Below are positions 1-10,505 of a stretch of 64,000 nt of DNA, one piece after another. Numbering within the stretch: the stretch's first letter is position 1; every line of letters begins with the position of its first letter. The translations under genes were made by a program, and so were the position numbers. The stretch is from Liolophura sinensis (Eukaryota; Mollusca; Polyplacophora; Chitonida; Chitonidae). The notes below the pieces were generated by a model. That model saw only the letters and a list, made by a program, of their open reading frames with translations. It was not told the DNA's origin and did not search any database. The stretch is from NCBI RefSeq assembly GCF_032854445.1, contig NC_088295.1, positions 39,853,385-39,917,384 on the forward strand, read 5' to 3'.

Positions 1-1919
1 AAGGTAACGATTACGTGATTATGCAGTGAACAGCAGCGTAACATGGCGTACCGTGTAGCCAAGACGTTCCCAAAGCCTTGGATATGGCCCCAATGGATTA
101 TGTTACTGGTAAATAGATTCCTAACACACCAGCAAGCATTAAGTATAGCAAATATGTCTTGCGTGTCCTGTTCATGAATAGATGAGATCATGTTTTTGGT
201 GAATGCCAATGACATCGTTCCGCCTTTTTCCCCACTTTTTCTTCCGGCGACAGAATAACTCTTGGTTTCGCTTGAGTACACTTTCAAAAACTATGACACA
301 TATACATACCTATTACTGTTTACAGCTGCATAATGTTTGACAAATAACTGCATGCATGCAGTATTATGCATTTGGGGTGTGTCTTTATACTAAACATATA
401 CCCGTACAGATAATTCTCCAAGCGTATATAAGCGTGTTAGATTTTGTAAGAGTCAAGTGGGTTTTTTATCTTGAAAATTTTGCTATAGGCGAAGTTCATT
501 AACTTGCTGTTTACAACTATGCATGCACGAAACAGCACACATAGATGTACTACATGTCTACTGTGGGAAGTCTGCATGGTCATTTCTGTGCTCCAGCCTC
601 TCACTCTTAGCGCCAAGAGAGGCAGCAACAAGGACCATTTTTGAAATCTTTGGCATAACCCATTCCGGGTTTGATCCCAGATCTCCAATCTACTTTTAAT
701 TTCACCTGTACATCACCATTGTCTGGATTAAAATGGGATCTATACGGCTTCTACATAATTATGAAAAATGTAAAACCATTCCGTCATAGAGACAAAAGTG
801 TTGATACTTTTCCTGTACCCGAGCTTGATTTATATGTTTTACGGGTGTTTTAATGCTTTAATTAGGATGGTTTATTGATAATGGAGTACCTTTTTCCCAG
901 CCAATGGCGATTTGGGTTGACCATTGCTCGTTTGTAAATAAATGAGCACTGCGTTACCAGTTTGCCCACAAATCGTCTTTGCAAAGGTAGGAATGAATGT
1001 ACTGTGAATATATGCGTCAAAACAGACATTCGTATGCCAGCCATCAACCAGGATGACTGTTTCAGGCCAATAAACGCAAGGTGAACTCTGCTTGCTTCAC
1101 TTTACAGTGTTAAGCAAGTTTTGAGAACAAATATTAGACCTTAGCCGTTCTGCATGGCTCAAAACGCGCGTGCAAACTTTCACATCTACGTAGTTACATC
1201 CAATAGCGTATAGTTTATTTGCACATAACCTGTATCGTACAGGGATTTTCGTACACAGGCAAGCTTCCGACAGTCAGCTACTGTGATCAGCAACACGGAC
1301 AGTGTAATTTTTTCGGTGAGATAAACCAAGATTGAAACGACACTGTGACAACTGGTATAGCGGAGTAAACAAACAAAGAGAAAAAAGAAAAAAAACACGT
1401 TTTTAAAATTTTCATTTTAGTCAGGTTTTTTTGTGGGTAGCCATTTATTGTGCAGTGATTGCGGTTTCTAACTTTCCATGCTATCGGACCAGAAGTGTGG
1501 ATGTGCATGAAATTAATTATATGTAGGCCTCTATTCATACGCCATGATTGTAAAGTTCTGTGGAAACGGATAGTTTGTGGAGCGACTCACACTCGTGAGA
1601 TTAAACCTTATCCCTGAATCATGCATTTTGCTCATATCAGACACTTAACAACAGGTCTTCATGTACACCGAGGTTAAGGTGTAAGAAAATTGTGAAAAAT
1701 ATTCGGAACATTTCTGACTTCATGCAGCAGCGACGGAAGCATAAATTTAACCGTTACTATCTGTAAGTATGAATGTTTGATACGTATCTCAAATAAAGCG
1801 CTTACAGCAAAATAACAGAGTGTAGAAACATGAGGCGTTTGCAAATGTAGTGAATGTACATATCAAAGAAGGAACTTGTTTATAACAGGCTCATTTTGCT
1901 CGTTATGTATCATTGTGAG
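1..1919. other. Intergenic, no gene recognised
   Basis: No open frame here resembles a known protein and no splice-consistent exon chain was seen. It holds a perfect 16-bp palindrome at 347-362 (ACTGCATGCATGCAGT), which is a common alternating purine-pyrimidine motif, and AT-rich sequence otherwise. The right end probably contains the 3' UTR of the minus-strand EF-hand gene that ends at 1920. Confidence 0.5.
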
Positions 1920-2456
1920 TCATCGAGTGCCTGTCTTTGGCGGGTCGAACAGAAACTCAAAGCCGGGTTCATTGCTCCAGTACACCTGCCCTGCCGTAAC
2001 AAATTCTTCCCGGCTGATAAGCCCGTCTTTGTCGTCGTCAAGACGTTGGAAGATCTTGTATATACTGTAGTCCTTTCCATAACCAAACGCCTTGTAATAC
2101 AGTCGTAACTCTTCTGGGCAAATGAAACCATCTTTATTGCCATCCAATCTGTCAAACATGGAGTTATATGTATCTCTGGCTGCCTGCTTCACTAAATCGG
2201 GCTCAGACGACAACAATTCTTTATTACGATCTAGGAATGACTTTAGCGAAACCCGTCCCTCAGGGAAGATGGCGTCACACCACGTGGTCCACTGCTCTCT
2301 GGTACGGGATACCTCGTCTGTGGTGGCCTTACTCAAGGAACAAACGGTATCCGACGCTTGAATGATTTCTTCTCGAGTTAAACTGCCGTCCTTGTCCAAA
2401 TCGAAGAAATTAAAAACTTTCGTCATTTTGTCCTCGAAAACTTCCATGGATGCCAT
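1920..2456 (-). CDS. EF-hand protein, sarcoplasmic calcium-binding protein-like (copy A)
   Basis: This is a 178-residue protein in one coding exon. Three canonical 12-residue EF-hand loops are visible at residues 19-30, 105-116 and 140-151, each with Asp at position 1, Gly at position 6 and Glu at position 12. The second EF-hand region, around residues 62-75, has no usable loop. This arrangement of four hands with a degenerate second one, at about 175-190 residues, fits the invertebrate sarcoplasmic calcium-binding protein (SCP)/calexcitin group. These are cytosolic calcium buffers, often abundant in muscle. The start follows a good splice acceptor (TTAACAG on the minus strand, AG at 2466-2467), so the ATG lies near the start of an internal exon. 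The copy at 6691 is a clear paralogue with all loops at the same residue numbers. An exact subfamily name would need a tree. Confidence 0.88.
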   Translation of the reverse strand: MASMEVFEDKMTKVFNFFDLDKDGSLTREEIIQASDTVCSLSKATTDEVSRTREQWTTWCDAIFPEGRVSLKSFLDRNKELLSSEPDLVKQAARDTYNSMFDRLDGNKDGFICPEELRLYYKAFGYGKDYSIYKIFQRLDDDKDGLISREEFVTAGQVYWSNEPGFEFLFDPPKTGTR

Positions 2457-2533
2457 TTTGTAAGCCTGTTAATGTAAGAAGATGATACGGCGAATAGAAA
2501 TCTCCATAAGTGAATTACTAATAAGATAAGTTA

Positions 2534-2756
2534 CACTCAAAAAATTAATCTATTAATTTTAACAGAGGGTCTGTTGTGATGCTAGAATGTACTCTGTTAT
2601 TATAACATAACATCCCGTTAGCCTAATAGAATCTTAATGTACAACTGATATAACATGTGTGTTATGTTTAACGGAATAATCTACTGCAATAGCAGAATAC
2701 ATTCCAGCCTCACTAAAACAACAGATTTTGTGTTAAAATTAACAGATTAAATTAAC
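2534..2756. mobile_element. MITE with mariner-like ends, right end truncated
   Basis: It begins CACTCAAAAAATTAATC just after a TA (2532-2533), the same terminus as the complete element at 6446-6679. The first 40 bp and several internal blocks match that copy, but the terminal inverted repeat on the right is missing and the end decays into repeated TTAACAGA motifs. It lies in the inferred first intron of EF-hand copy A. The TA target and short size are typical of Tc1/mariner-derived MITEs; the family assignment is inferred. Confidence 0.7.
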
Positions 2757-2888
2757 AGATGCCAGCCATGGCAAGGGTGAAGCGCTAGGGTGTTTCCTAT
2801 ATATTTCATTTGTTCGCTCAGCCAGCAACGATTCAAGTTCCACCATAAAAACAAATGTTTGAAGGTGCTTTTTTGTTTGCTTTGGGGC

Positions 2889-3185
2889 TTGCAGTACTAT
2901 TTGTGGCAGCAGATTGGAGCGCTATGTTTGGCAGTTGTTTCTAGCGCTATGTTTGTCAGTAGTTTGTAGCGCTATGTTTGGCAGTAGTTTGTAGAATTAT
3001 GTTTGTCAGTAGCTTGTAGCTCTATAACTGGCGTTGTAGGTTGCAGCACTATATTTGTCAGTAGCGTCATACTTTTGACGATACGTTGCAGCGCTGTGTT
3101 TGGCTGTACCTTGCAGTGCTATTTTTAGGCGGTAGGTAGCTTGCACCGCTATTCTTTTGTGGGTAATTTGCGGCACTAGTTTGCT
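2889..3185. repeat. Diverged 25-bp minisatellite
   Basis: About eleven degenerate units resemble GCGCTATGTTTGGCAGTAGT plus a short TTGTA end. The central units are exactly 25 bp apart and the outer ones have drifted by indels. The array lies in the inferred first intron of EF-hand copy A. Confidence 0.8.
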
Positions 3186-3186
3186 G

Positions 3187-3403
3187 GTTCGTTTCGACCA
3201 TCATACAACTGACCATTCAGGTCGCATGTTCGCATCCAGCTGTGACGGACTCGGCTGCCGCTTTAAGTCAGGAGATTTATCAGGTGCGTGCCGAATGGCG
3301 GAGCAGTAATCAGGGGACTCCGGCTTCTTCCAGCAATAAATATGACCGTCATCATAAAGTGAAAAATTCAGGATTATGGCGTTAAACACAAAACTAATAA
3401 ATA
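3187..3403 (+). mobile_element. SINE, family D in this window
   Basis: A tRNA-like B-box (GTTCGCATCC, about 3227-3236) is followed by a body with GTGACGGACTCGGCTGC and a tail GTGAAAAATTCAGGATTATG that runs into GGCGTTAAACAC and an AATAAATAAATGA end. The head differs from the abundant family A, but the tail has the same layout (GTGAAA..ATT..GGCGT.AAACAC). The A-box side is decayed. Confidence 0.65.
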
Positions 3404-3503
3404 AATGAATCTTACATACACTTATTTATTTTATTCTTCTATCAGAGTAGGATATTTTGTCTGTTATAGGTAAACGTTTATAGACCTGTACAATAATTAT
3501 TGT

Positions 3504-3620
3504 TGTCGTGGGTTTCCCCCGGACCCTGCCCGGTTTCCTGCCACCATAATCCTGACCTCCGTCATATAAGTGAAATATTCTTGAGTACGGCGTAAAACAC
3601 CGTTCAAATAAATAAATAAA
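3504..3620 (+). mobile_element. SINE family A, 5'-truncated
   Basis: Only the 3' half is present, from GTCGTGGGTTTCCCCCGG through ATAAGTGAAATATTCTTGAG and GGCGTAAAACACC to an (AATA)n end. It matches the full-length copies at 7507, 22416 and 62136. Confidence 0.85.
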
Positions 3621-3755
3621 ATTATTATTGTCACTGTATTCTCCGACCTGTTCACACTCGAAAGACCAAAACCCAAGAACGAAAGTCTGAGATAACATTA
3701 TGTAAATATTACCTTAATTTCAGCTCTTGAAGTATGAGGCAGATATAATTCTTAC

Positions 3756-3815
3756 CTGCGATCACGTCAACAGCTGCAATGATGTTTCCGACGACTTCGG
3801 CAAATAAGTATATAT
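3756..3815 (-). promoter_or_regulatory. Candidate TATA box and non-coding exon 1 of EF-hand copy A
   Basis: On the minus strand a TATATAT motif (3809-3815) is followed, about 50 bp on, by a strong splice donor CGCAG/GTAAGAAT, so the exon would end at 3756. Joining it to the acceptor at 2466-2467 gives an intron of about 1.3 kb and a short 5' UTR before the ATG at 2456. The exon has stops upstream and does not join in frame, so it is read as non-coding. Copy B shows the same layout (7376-7426), which supports the idea. There is no transcript evidence. Confidence 0.4.
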
Positions 3816-4408
3816 GGCTATCTCTGGATGCGTCTCATCATACGATGACGTAGTTAGAATCCATCGACCGTGTAGTCTTAGACACGGCTGGGTTCAGCTA
3901 CATGTGATGGTATATATCACGTGTTTTTAAACTTTAATTATAGATGTGATCCAGGGCCGCAAAATAAAATCACTCTATCTAAATGAATAAAATACCAAAG
4001 TATATGCGCATGTATTCTGCACATGTAGATCGACTGACGGAGTTCATATGCATGTGTAGCTTGGGCAAGTTTACTAATTAAGCTTTCAGTTGTAACGCGA
4101 TTGTGTGAAAAATATAACCTTGTTTTCTAATAGTCGTTCATAAATAAACATAAATGAACATGAAAACTATGAATATTTATATACAACTACTATATACAAG
4201 GGTGATTTAATATGCCAGCGATTTGAAATGGGTTGTATTTCAGATTTACTTGAAGAATGCCGTCTTGTTATTGTTTAAATTTCTATCTCACAGAACTCGC
4301 TGCTTGTAGCAATGCAAATCAGTCGTGTTTACATATCTTCTGTATAAATAGGTGAAAAAAACTTGAAAACTCTAGGCATTTTATTAATTTATTTTAAACT
4401 CGGTTTCG
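3816..4408. other. AT-rich spacer upstream of EF-hand copy A
   Basis: No gene or recognisable repeat was seen. By position it would be the upstream flank of the candidate copy A promoter. Confidence 0.5.
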
Positions 4409-5338
4409 TTCTACTGCTACCGTACTGTCGCTGTATTTTTACCAAACACTCCGCCACCGCCCCTGTAAGGATTTCTAATCACTGTGTTTAGTATCACACT
4501 TTTCGCTGTATTGGTACCACACTCTCAACCACAGACCCTGTAACGGTTAATCATCACCGTGTTTAGTACCACACTTCTCGCTGTATTGGTACCAAACTCT
4601 CACCCTCAGCCCCTGTAACGGTTGCTTATTACCATGTTTAGTACCACACTTCTCGCTGTATTGGTACCAAACTTTCAACCACAACCCCTGTAACAGTTGC
4701 TTATCATCGTGTTTAGTACCACACTTCTCGCTGTATTGGTACAAAACTCTCAACCACAGCCCTTGTAACGGTTATTTATCATCGTGTTTAGTACCACACT
4801 TCTCGCTGTATTGGTACCAAACTCTCAACCACAGCCCATGTAACGGTTACTTATCACGGTGTTTAGTATCACACTTTTCGCTGTATTGGGACCAAACTCT
4901 CAACCACAGACCCTGCCACGGTTACGAATCACCGTGTTTAGTACCACACTTCTCGCTTTATTGGTAAATAACTATCAACCACAGCCCCTGTAACGGTTAC
5001 TTATTACCATGTTTAGTACCACTCTTCTCGTTGTATTGGTACCAAACTCTCAACCTCAGCCCCTGAAAAGGTTACTTATCACCATGTGTAGTACCACACT
5101 TCTCGCTGTATTGGTACCAACCTCTCAACCACAGACCCTGCCACGGTTACGAATCACCGTGTTTAGTACCACACTTCTCGCTGTATTGGTACCAAACTCT
5201 CAACCACAGGCCTTGCAACGGTTACAAATCACCGTGTTTAGTACCACACTTCTCGCTGTATTGGTACCAATCTCTCAACCACAGCCCCTGTAACGGTTGC
5301 TTATCACCGTGTTTAGTACCACACTTCTCGCTGTATTT
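4409..5338. repeat. 75-bp tandem array, about 12 units
   Basis: The motif GTGTTTAGTACCACACTTCT recurs at 4484, 4559, 4634, 4709, 4784, 4859, 4934, 5009, 5084, 5159, 5234 and 5309, exactly 75 bp apart each time, with a diverged half-unit before the first. Units differ by substitutions but no indel is seen. Since 75 is a multiple of three, short frames encoding a repeated 25-residue peptide exist on both strands. They are broken by stops (for example CTG TAA in most units), so the array is not read as coding. It lies upstream of EF-hand copy A and downstream of copy B. Confidence 0.95.
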
Positions 5339-5578
5339 ATCCGGGTAATATTTACCACATCGCTGTTACATTTCAAATCGTTTCACTGATCTATTTTTCT
5401 TTCATGGACATTTAAGGTTCGAGGGACCTTTATAAACATTAACTATCCTTTCTTTTTCTTAACGTCATTCTTTCACTTCTGGTATCATAACACGTGTACA
5501 AGCATATACGGAATAAATAGAGTCCAATATTCCACTGTAAGACCTTTGAGATGTTGAAAGCAACTTGTCCAAACTTTC

Positions 5579-5749
5579 CATGCTGGCTCCCTTCAGGCAA
5601 TACGTGGGAAGGTCTTCAGCAACCTGCGGATGGTCGTGGGTTTCCACCGGGCTTTGCCCGCTTTCGTCCCACCATAATGCTGGCCACCGTCGTATAAGTA
5701 AAATATTCTTGAATACAGCGTGAAACACCAAGCAAATAAATAAATAAAT
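5579..5749 (+). mobile_element. SINE family A, 5'-truncated
   Basis: It starts inside the body (CATGCTGGCTCCCTTCAGG), continues through GATGGTCGTGGGTTTCC and the ATAAGTAAAATATTCTTGA tail, and ends in (AATA)n. The tRNA head is missing. Confidence 0.85.
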
Positions 5750-5944
5750 CCAAACTTTCCACCGTATGCCAAGGGCACCTTATCAATTTTCCACTACTGT
5801 CTCAGAAAACATTTAAAAGCTGAAACTTTTGGTATTTGTTTAAAATTTACATCGATAAATATACAACATAGCCAAGATTTTCCTACTATCAAAAGCCTGG
5901 TCTGTGCGATCCATTTCAAAAATACTTGTCTGTTCAGGCTTTTA

Positions 5945-6170
5945 CTCTCGTGGCCGTGATAGCGCAGCACAGTGACCCAGGAACCTCCCACCAATACGAT
6001 CGCTGTGAGCTCATGTCCAGCTCATGCAGGCTTCCTTTCCCTGCAGATGGTCGTGGGTTTCCCCACTGGCTCTGCTCGCTTTCCTCCCACCGTAATGCTG
6101 GTCGTTGTCGTATGTAAGTAAAACATTCTTAGTACGGCGTAAAACACCAATCAAATAAATAGATAATTAA
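5945..6170 (+). mobile_element. SINE family A, nearly full length with deleted A-box
   Basis: The head retains CGTGGCC and the AGCGCAGCACAGTGACCC segment, but the A-box (CTCAGTTGGTTAGCGC in intact copies) is deleted. The B-box region is altered to GTGAGCTCATGTCC. The body and tail follow to CACCAATCAAATAAATAG. Confidence 0.8.
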
Positions 6171-6445
6171 TTAGTTAAACAAATTAAATAAATATAGTCT
6201 CGTGACTTCATTTTGCTCCATTTACTCCAGTAAACAGGCACACATAAACTACTTTTTAAGTTACAAAGGCGCGCTATTCCACACCTACAACTTCTGAAAA
6301 TCATGAAAAATTCTGCGGAGGCGTACTGCAAATCGTAACTAGCTTTATTGTTCATACAAAAAGCTACAAGGAAGACACTTACAAACTCAACTACGTTGTT
6401 ATAAACTCATATATGGTGTTATTTGACAAGTATAAGACCTATATA

Positions 6446-6679
6446 CACTCAAAAAATTAATCTGTTAATTTTAACAGAAAGTTTTTTTGTCTGAGTAATG
6501 CTAGAATGCATTCTGCTACCGCAGCATAAAGCACATAATCTACTAATTCAACATCCATTAGGTTAAGAGGATATTATGTTGAATATGACAGAATATTATA
6601 TTATAATAACAGAATGCATTCTAGCATCACTCAGACAACACTCAGTCTCTCTGTTAAACTTAAACTAATTTTTTGAGTG
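6446..6679. mobile_element. Complete MITE with TA target duplication
   Basis: The element is 234 bp. It has inverted ends CACTCAAAAAATTAAT and its approximate reverse ATTTTTTGAGTG, flanked by TA on both sides (6444-6445 and 6680-6681). There is no coding capacity. Inner inverted blocks (GAATGCATTCT near each end) suggest that it folds into a long hairpin. It ends 11 bp from the stop codon of EF-hand copy B, so it probably forms part of that gene's 3' UTR. Confidence 0.85.
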
Positions 6680-6690
6680 TACGCTTTACC

Positions 6691-7218
6691 CTATTTTCGA
6701 GGCACGTCGTAGAAAAACTCATAACCAGAGTCTGTTGTCCAATAATCCACCGTCGCCTTCACAAACTCTTCTCGGCTGATCATTCCATCCTTGTTTGAGT
6801 CCAAAGATTGGAAGACTTTGTCTATGTCGTAGTCTTCGCCATAACCAAACGCCTTGTAGTACATCCGCAACTCTTCTGGGGAAATAAAACCGTCTTTGTT
6901 GGAATCCAATCTTTCGAAAACGTTGTTATAGCAGGTATAGTCTTCCGCCTTTATCTTTGCTCCATCCTTGTCAAACATTTTCTTGCCGCGTTCAATGTAG
7001 TCGTCCTCAGTGATTTGACCTTCAGGAAAGAGGAAGTCGCACCACTTGGTCCATTCTCTACGAGTGACTTCGGCTTCTTCCTTCGTGGCGTTACTCAAGG
7101 CGGATATTTTGTGAGCGATATTAATCATCTCCTCTCTAGTCAGAATTCCATCTTTGTCAAGATCGAAAAATCGAAAAGCCTTTCTGACCTTGTTTTCAAG
7201 TCCTTCCGATAAAGCCAT
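6691..7218 (-). CDS. EF-hand protein, sarcoplasmic calcium-binding protein-like (copy B)
   Basis: This is a 175-residue protein in one coding exon. Canonical EF loops lie at residues 19-30, 105-116 and 140-151, exactly where they are in copy A. The second hand (about 62-74) again lacks a usable loop. Conserved stretches shared with copy A include FFDLDKDG, YYKAFGYG and SREEF. The C-terminus ends in an aromatic-rich segment (YEFFYDVPRK), as in SCP-type proteins, where it packs against the fold. The expected role is cytosolic calcium buffering. The ATG lies 8 bp inside an exon whose acceptor (GGACAG/ACGTTCTG, AG at 7227-7228) is conserved in the pseudogene copy. A MITE abuts the 3' end. The pseudogene at 9973-10505 is much closer to this copy than to copy A. 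Confidence 0.9.
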   Translation of the reverse strand: MALSEGLENKVRKAFRFFDLDKDGILTREEMINIAHKISALSNATKEEAEVTRREWTKWCDFLFPEGQITEDDYIERGKKMFDKDGAKIKAEDYTCYNNVFERLDSNKDGFISPEELRMYYKAFGYGEDYDIDKVFQSLDSNKDGMISREEFVKATVDYWTTDSGYEFFYDVPRK

Positions 7219-7375
7219 CAGAACGTCTGTCCATAAACAAGATGAATATATTTTAAAGCAAGTAAAGACATGTAAAGGTCAGACAAACAGCATAATTAAG
7301 GATTTCATAACAAACATTTTTTAACATATTAAAGAAAAATAGTTTAGTGTAATTAATTATAGGGGTCTCACTCAC

Positions 7376-7426
7376 CAGTTTATTGCTAAGTACTGTTTGA
7401 TTTCAACGTTGTGATTGTCATATATC
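7376..7426 (-). promoter_or_regulatory. Candidate TATA box and non-coding exon 1 of EF-hand copy B
   Basis: On the minus strand, GATATATG (TATA at 7419-7426) is followed by a short stretch ending AAACTG/GTGAGTGA, a strong splice donor that puts the exon end at 7376. With the acceptor at 7227-7228 this gives an intron of about 149 bp. The order of TATA box, short exon, intron and ATG matches that inferred for copy A. Confidence 0.4.
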
Positions 7427-7506
7427 TGCTTCAGTTTGTTTTTGTTTATCTTTGAGTATATATGCATAACATATAGCTGATCTATTGCTCACAGATGTAA
7501 TCTGGA

Positions 7507-7790
7507 GGGGTCCTCCGTGGCTCAGTTGGTTAGCGCGCGAGCGCAGCGTAATTAACCACAAGCCTCTCACCAATGCCGTCGCTGTGAGTTCAAGTCCAGC
7601 TAATGCTGGCTTCCTCTCCGGTCGTACATGGGAAGGTCTGCCGTCAGCCTGCGGATGGTCGTGGGTTTCCCCGGACGGTCGTGGCTCTGCCCGGTTTCCG
7701 CTCACAATAATGCTGGCTGCCGTCGTATAAGTGAAATATTCTTGAGAACGGCGTGAAATACCAATCAAATAAATAAATAAATAAATAAAT
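7507..7790 (+). mobile_element. SINE family A, full length
   Basis: It has a tRNA-like head with A-box TGGCTCAGTTGGTTAGCGCG and B-box GTGAGTTCAAGTCC, a body with GGATGGTCGTGGGTTTCCCC, and a tail CGTATAAGTGAAATATTCTT ending in (AATA)n. An extra CGGACGGTCGTGG segment is a small internal duplication. Flanks TAATCTGGAG and TAATCTGTGGAG look like an imperfect target duplication. Confidence 0.92.
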
Positions 7791-8220
7791 ATAATCTGTG
7801 GAGTGTTTTGAATAAATAAAAATAGGAAATCATCATAATATATAATGAACATTGCTGTATTCCTTGAGTCACCGATTCTAATTTTTTGATAGGAGTTCCC
7901 GAAATGAGTCACTTTTTACGTATATGCTCAATAACCCAGATTTGAATCTCACGATCTTGCACTGCGCTTTTCTGGTCAGTTCCAGACGCAAAGACAGCTT
8001 TTCCAAAAAATGAGATGAGCGGTCTTTTTTCCATTATCGTTGATTTTTGTCTTCACACAGCTTGTTATAACAAAGTTCGCATTAATTTGCAGACCATAAT
8101 TAAACGACTGTTACGTGTATACAGATTTATGGGCTCAGAAGAGCCGACCAATGTGGGGAAACTCGATTAGATGGACACCAGTATATAGTACAAGAATAAC
8201 GATGCCTCGATTTGGCACAC
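7791..8220. other. Spacer between two SINEs
   Basis: Nothing recognisable was seen in this stretch on either strand. Confidence 0.4.
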
Positions 8221-8580
8221 CGTCCCGGATAGCACAGTTGTTACAGCGTCCGCATCCTGGTAGATCCAGGATCAATCCTGGGTCGAGTCACACCTAAGAC
8301 TTTAAAAGCGGAAGTTGTAACTTCCTCGCTTGGCGTTCAGCGTGAAGGGGATAATGCAACGACTGGTTGACCTGTATAAGTATAATGGCTCGGGTGGGGC
8401 AGCTTACTTATCTCCGGTAAGTCGTCTCAGTGAAGCAGCGCTGCATAAAAGAGCGGTGGAAATCCGTCCTGCGACAAGGCGGTACATTACATACACCATA
8501 AGGATTCCTTCGTCATCATATGACTGAAAAATTGTTGAGCATGACGTTAAACCCCAAGCACTCACTCAATCACTCGATAT
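8221..8580 (+). mobile_element. SINE, family B in this window
   Basis: The head CCCGGATAGCACAGTTGTTA is an A-box-like tRNA start, and GATCAATCCTGGGTCGAGTC holds B-box-like sequence. A longer body follows (GGTGGGGCAGCTTACTTATC). The tail is GACTGAAAAATTGTTGAGC with GACGTTAAACCCC and a (CACT)n-type end. The head and body differ from family A but the tail has a similar layout. This tail style is frequent in molluscan and brachiopod SINEs. Confidence 0.75.
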
Positions 8581-9972
8581 GACACATGGGTATCAAATGG
8601 GAAAGCGCTGTAAAATATGACGTGAATGTCGTTCACTGTAAGTGAATGTACTTGCCTCTGACCTGATCAATGGCTCTACATCAAAGACACGTCCCCGTGC
8701 AGTATCTCAAACACTGATATTAGCCAGCAGAAAAAAATAACACGTACCAGGAATACAAAACTGTCAGGGTATAGAAAAGCGCATGACTGAAATCAACCAA
8801 TCGTAGGAGAGAATGTACAGGAGGCTTTTCATCTCCTATATCCTTTGTGACGTCAATCATGTCTTTTAAGATAATCTTTATATGCGTGTAATCTCGTTTA
8901 GAATATGTGCCCAACATTTTGAGACACACCTGCAGATTAGGGTAATTAAAAACGGGAACAATGAAAAGAAAAGTTCAGCTTTTATTCATAATCCTGCATG
9001 ACCAGAAAGTGTAATTTCTTGGTCTTACATTTCATGGGCCTATACACTTACTTGGTGATATAGCCTAAAGCTATACCAGTGACACCAGTGACGAAAATGC
9101 GCAGTGGCGTGAATTCAAATATAAAGAACTGTCACCTAAATATGACATGGTTAATTAGCCTGTCGGGTGCAGTGGGTCATCGCCACGCATATATGCATAT
9201 AATTTCAGCACATTTGTCGATGAGGAAATTCAAGGCACTAGCAAAATGGTTCAAATTGTCTACAGCGTGATAGTAGCCTATGGTTCCTGTTCACATGTCT
9301 GATATATCGTGAAAATGGACATATTAGGTTGAAATCACCACGTTGTAACACGGTAAATCCGCTTCACTACAAAATTACCATGCGTTTCGGAAGATGGAAG
9401 AGTCAATCTGTTCTTATGCATTGATGTTTACTACACATGCATGCCCTAAATCCCAAGGTCACGAAAAATCAAACCAACAATTGCAAATATACGTCCTTGA
9501 GTATATTAATACAAAGGCCTTATTGGTACTCTGTTAACATAAATGTGATCTTGTGCATACTTTGTGAGAGCTACTGAGAAATGTTGAGGATACGGAAGTT
9601 GCACAGGTGCAACATACCTTTATACCGTACCAGTAATGGCAGCAGTTTGCTATATATATATATATATACACACTATATATGCATATATATACATATATAT
9701 GCATATATATACTGAATCATTGGGAATATGTTACACATCCGACAAAGTTTTCATTATGTGTATATTATATATCAACTCATTTCAGACTGACAGTCCAGTT
9801 TACGCAGATCATTTTCTGACGAGAACGGCCGTAATTCCATGATGCATTGATGAGCTAGTTGTAATTAATTCATTGTAATTAATTCAAATTTATTTGGATA
9901 TTATGTTTATATAGATATTCACGCGTCGTCATATCATGCGAAAATGCAGTTTAACTCTACAGCACGATTAAC
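8581..9972. other. Intergenic with a TA-rich microsatellite
   Basis: No gene was recognised. A compound (TA)n/(ATGCATATA) microsatellite lies at about 9650-9712. The rest is unremarkable AT-rich sequence. Confidence 0.5.
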
Positions 9973-10505
9973 TTGACACTTTTCGAGGAACGTCATAAAA
10001 TAGCTCATAGCCAGTTTCCGTTGCCCAATAATCTACCGCCGCCTTCACAAACTCTTCTCGGCTGGATCATCCCATCCTTGTTTGAGTCCAAAGATTGGAA
10101 GACCTTTGTCTATGTCGTAGTCTTCGCCATAACCAAACGCCTTGTAGTACATCCGCAACTCTTCTGGGGAAATAAAACCGTCTTAGTTGGAATCCAGTCT
10201 TTCGAAAATGTTGTTATAGCATTTGTCATTTCTACTTCAAACCCATTACGCCATTTTTGGCTAACATTTTAATCGCGTTCAACGTAGTCGTCCTCAGTGA
10301 TTTGACCTTACGGGGAAGAGGAAAGTCGCACCACTTGGTCCATTTCTCTACGAGTATCTTCGGCTTCTTCCTTCGTGGCGTTACTCAAAGCGGATATTTT
10401 GTCAGCGATTTGAATCATCTCCTCTCTAGTCAAAATTCCGTCTTTGTCGAGATCGAAAAATCGAAAGGCCTTTCTGACCTTGTTTTCATGCCCTTCCATT
10501 GAAGC
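9973..10505 (-). pseudogene. EF-hand (SCP-like) pseudogene, copy C
   Basis: The minus strand aligns along nearly the whole length with copy B, from the EGHENKVRKAFRFFDLDKDG segment to the C-terminal VPRK. It is broken by many lesions. There are 1-bp insertions near 10065 and 10106, an AAA to TAA change in the third calcium loop (10184-10186) that makes a stop, a rearranged block around 10220-10275, and further insertions near 10315-10350. The native stop after VPRK is also lost. The splice acceptor before the ATG (GTCCACAG/ACGTCC) is preserved. This is a duplicated copy that decayed after it arose, not a retrocopy, since the intron boundary sequence is retained. Confidence 0.9.

Noticed and set aside
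930-1010. Similarity to 15580-15640 (GTTACCAGTT.GCCCA.AA)
   Set aside because: Only about 20 matching bases by eye, without extension. It could be chance or a very old repeat.
4547-5293. Open frames of a 25-residue repeat across the 75-bp array
   Set aside because: They arise because 75 is a multiple of three. Most units carry a stop in the same frame and there is no start, stop or intron context.
7507-7580. tRNA gene suggested by A-box and B-box
   Set aside because: The sequence is the head of a SINE: it is followed by the SINE body and tail, repeats many times in the window and does not fold as a complete cloverleaf. The same applies to the other SINE heads.
9973-10272. Plus-strand frame of 99 codons over the EF-hand pseudogene
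   Set aside because: It is the antisense of the pseudogene and appears likewise opposite the intact copy B, so it is a shadow frame.
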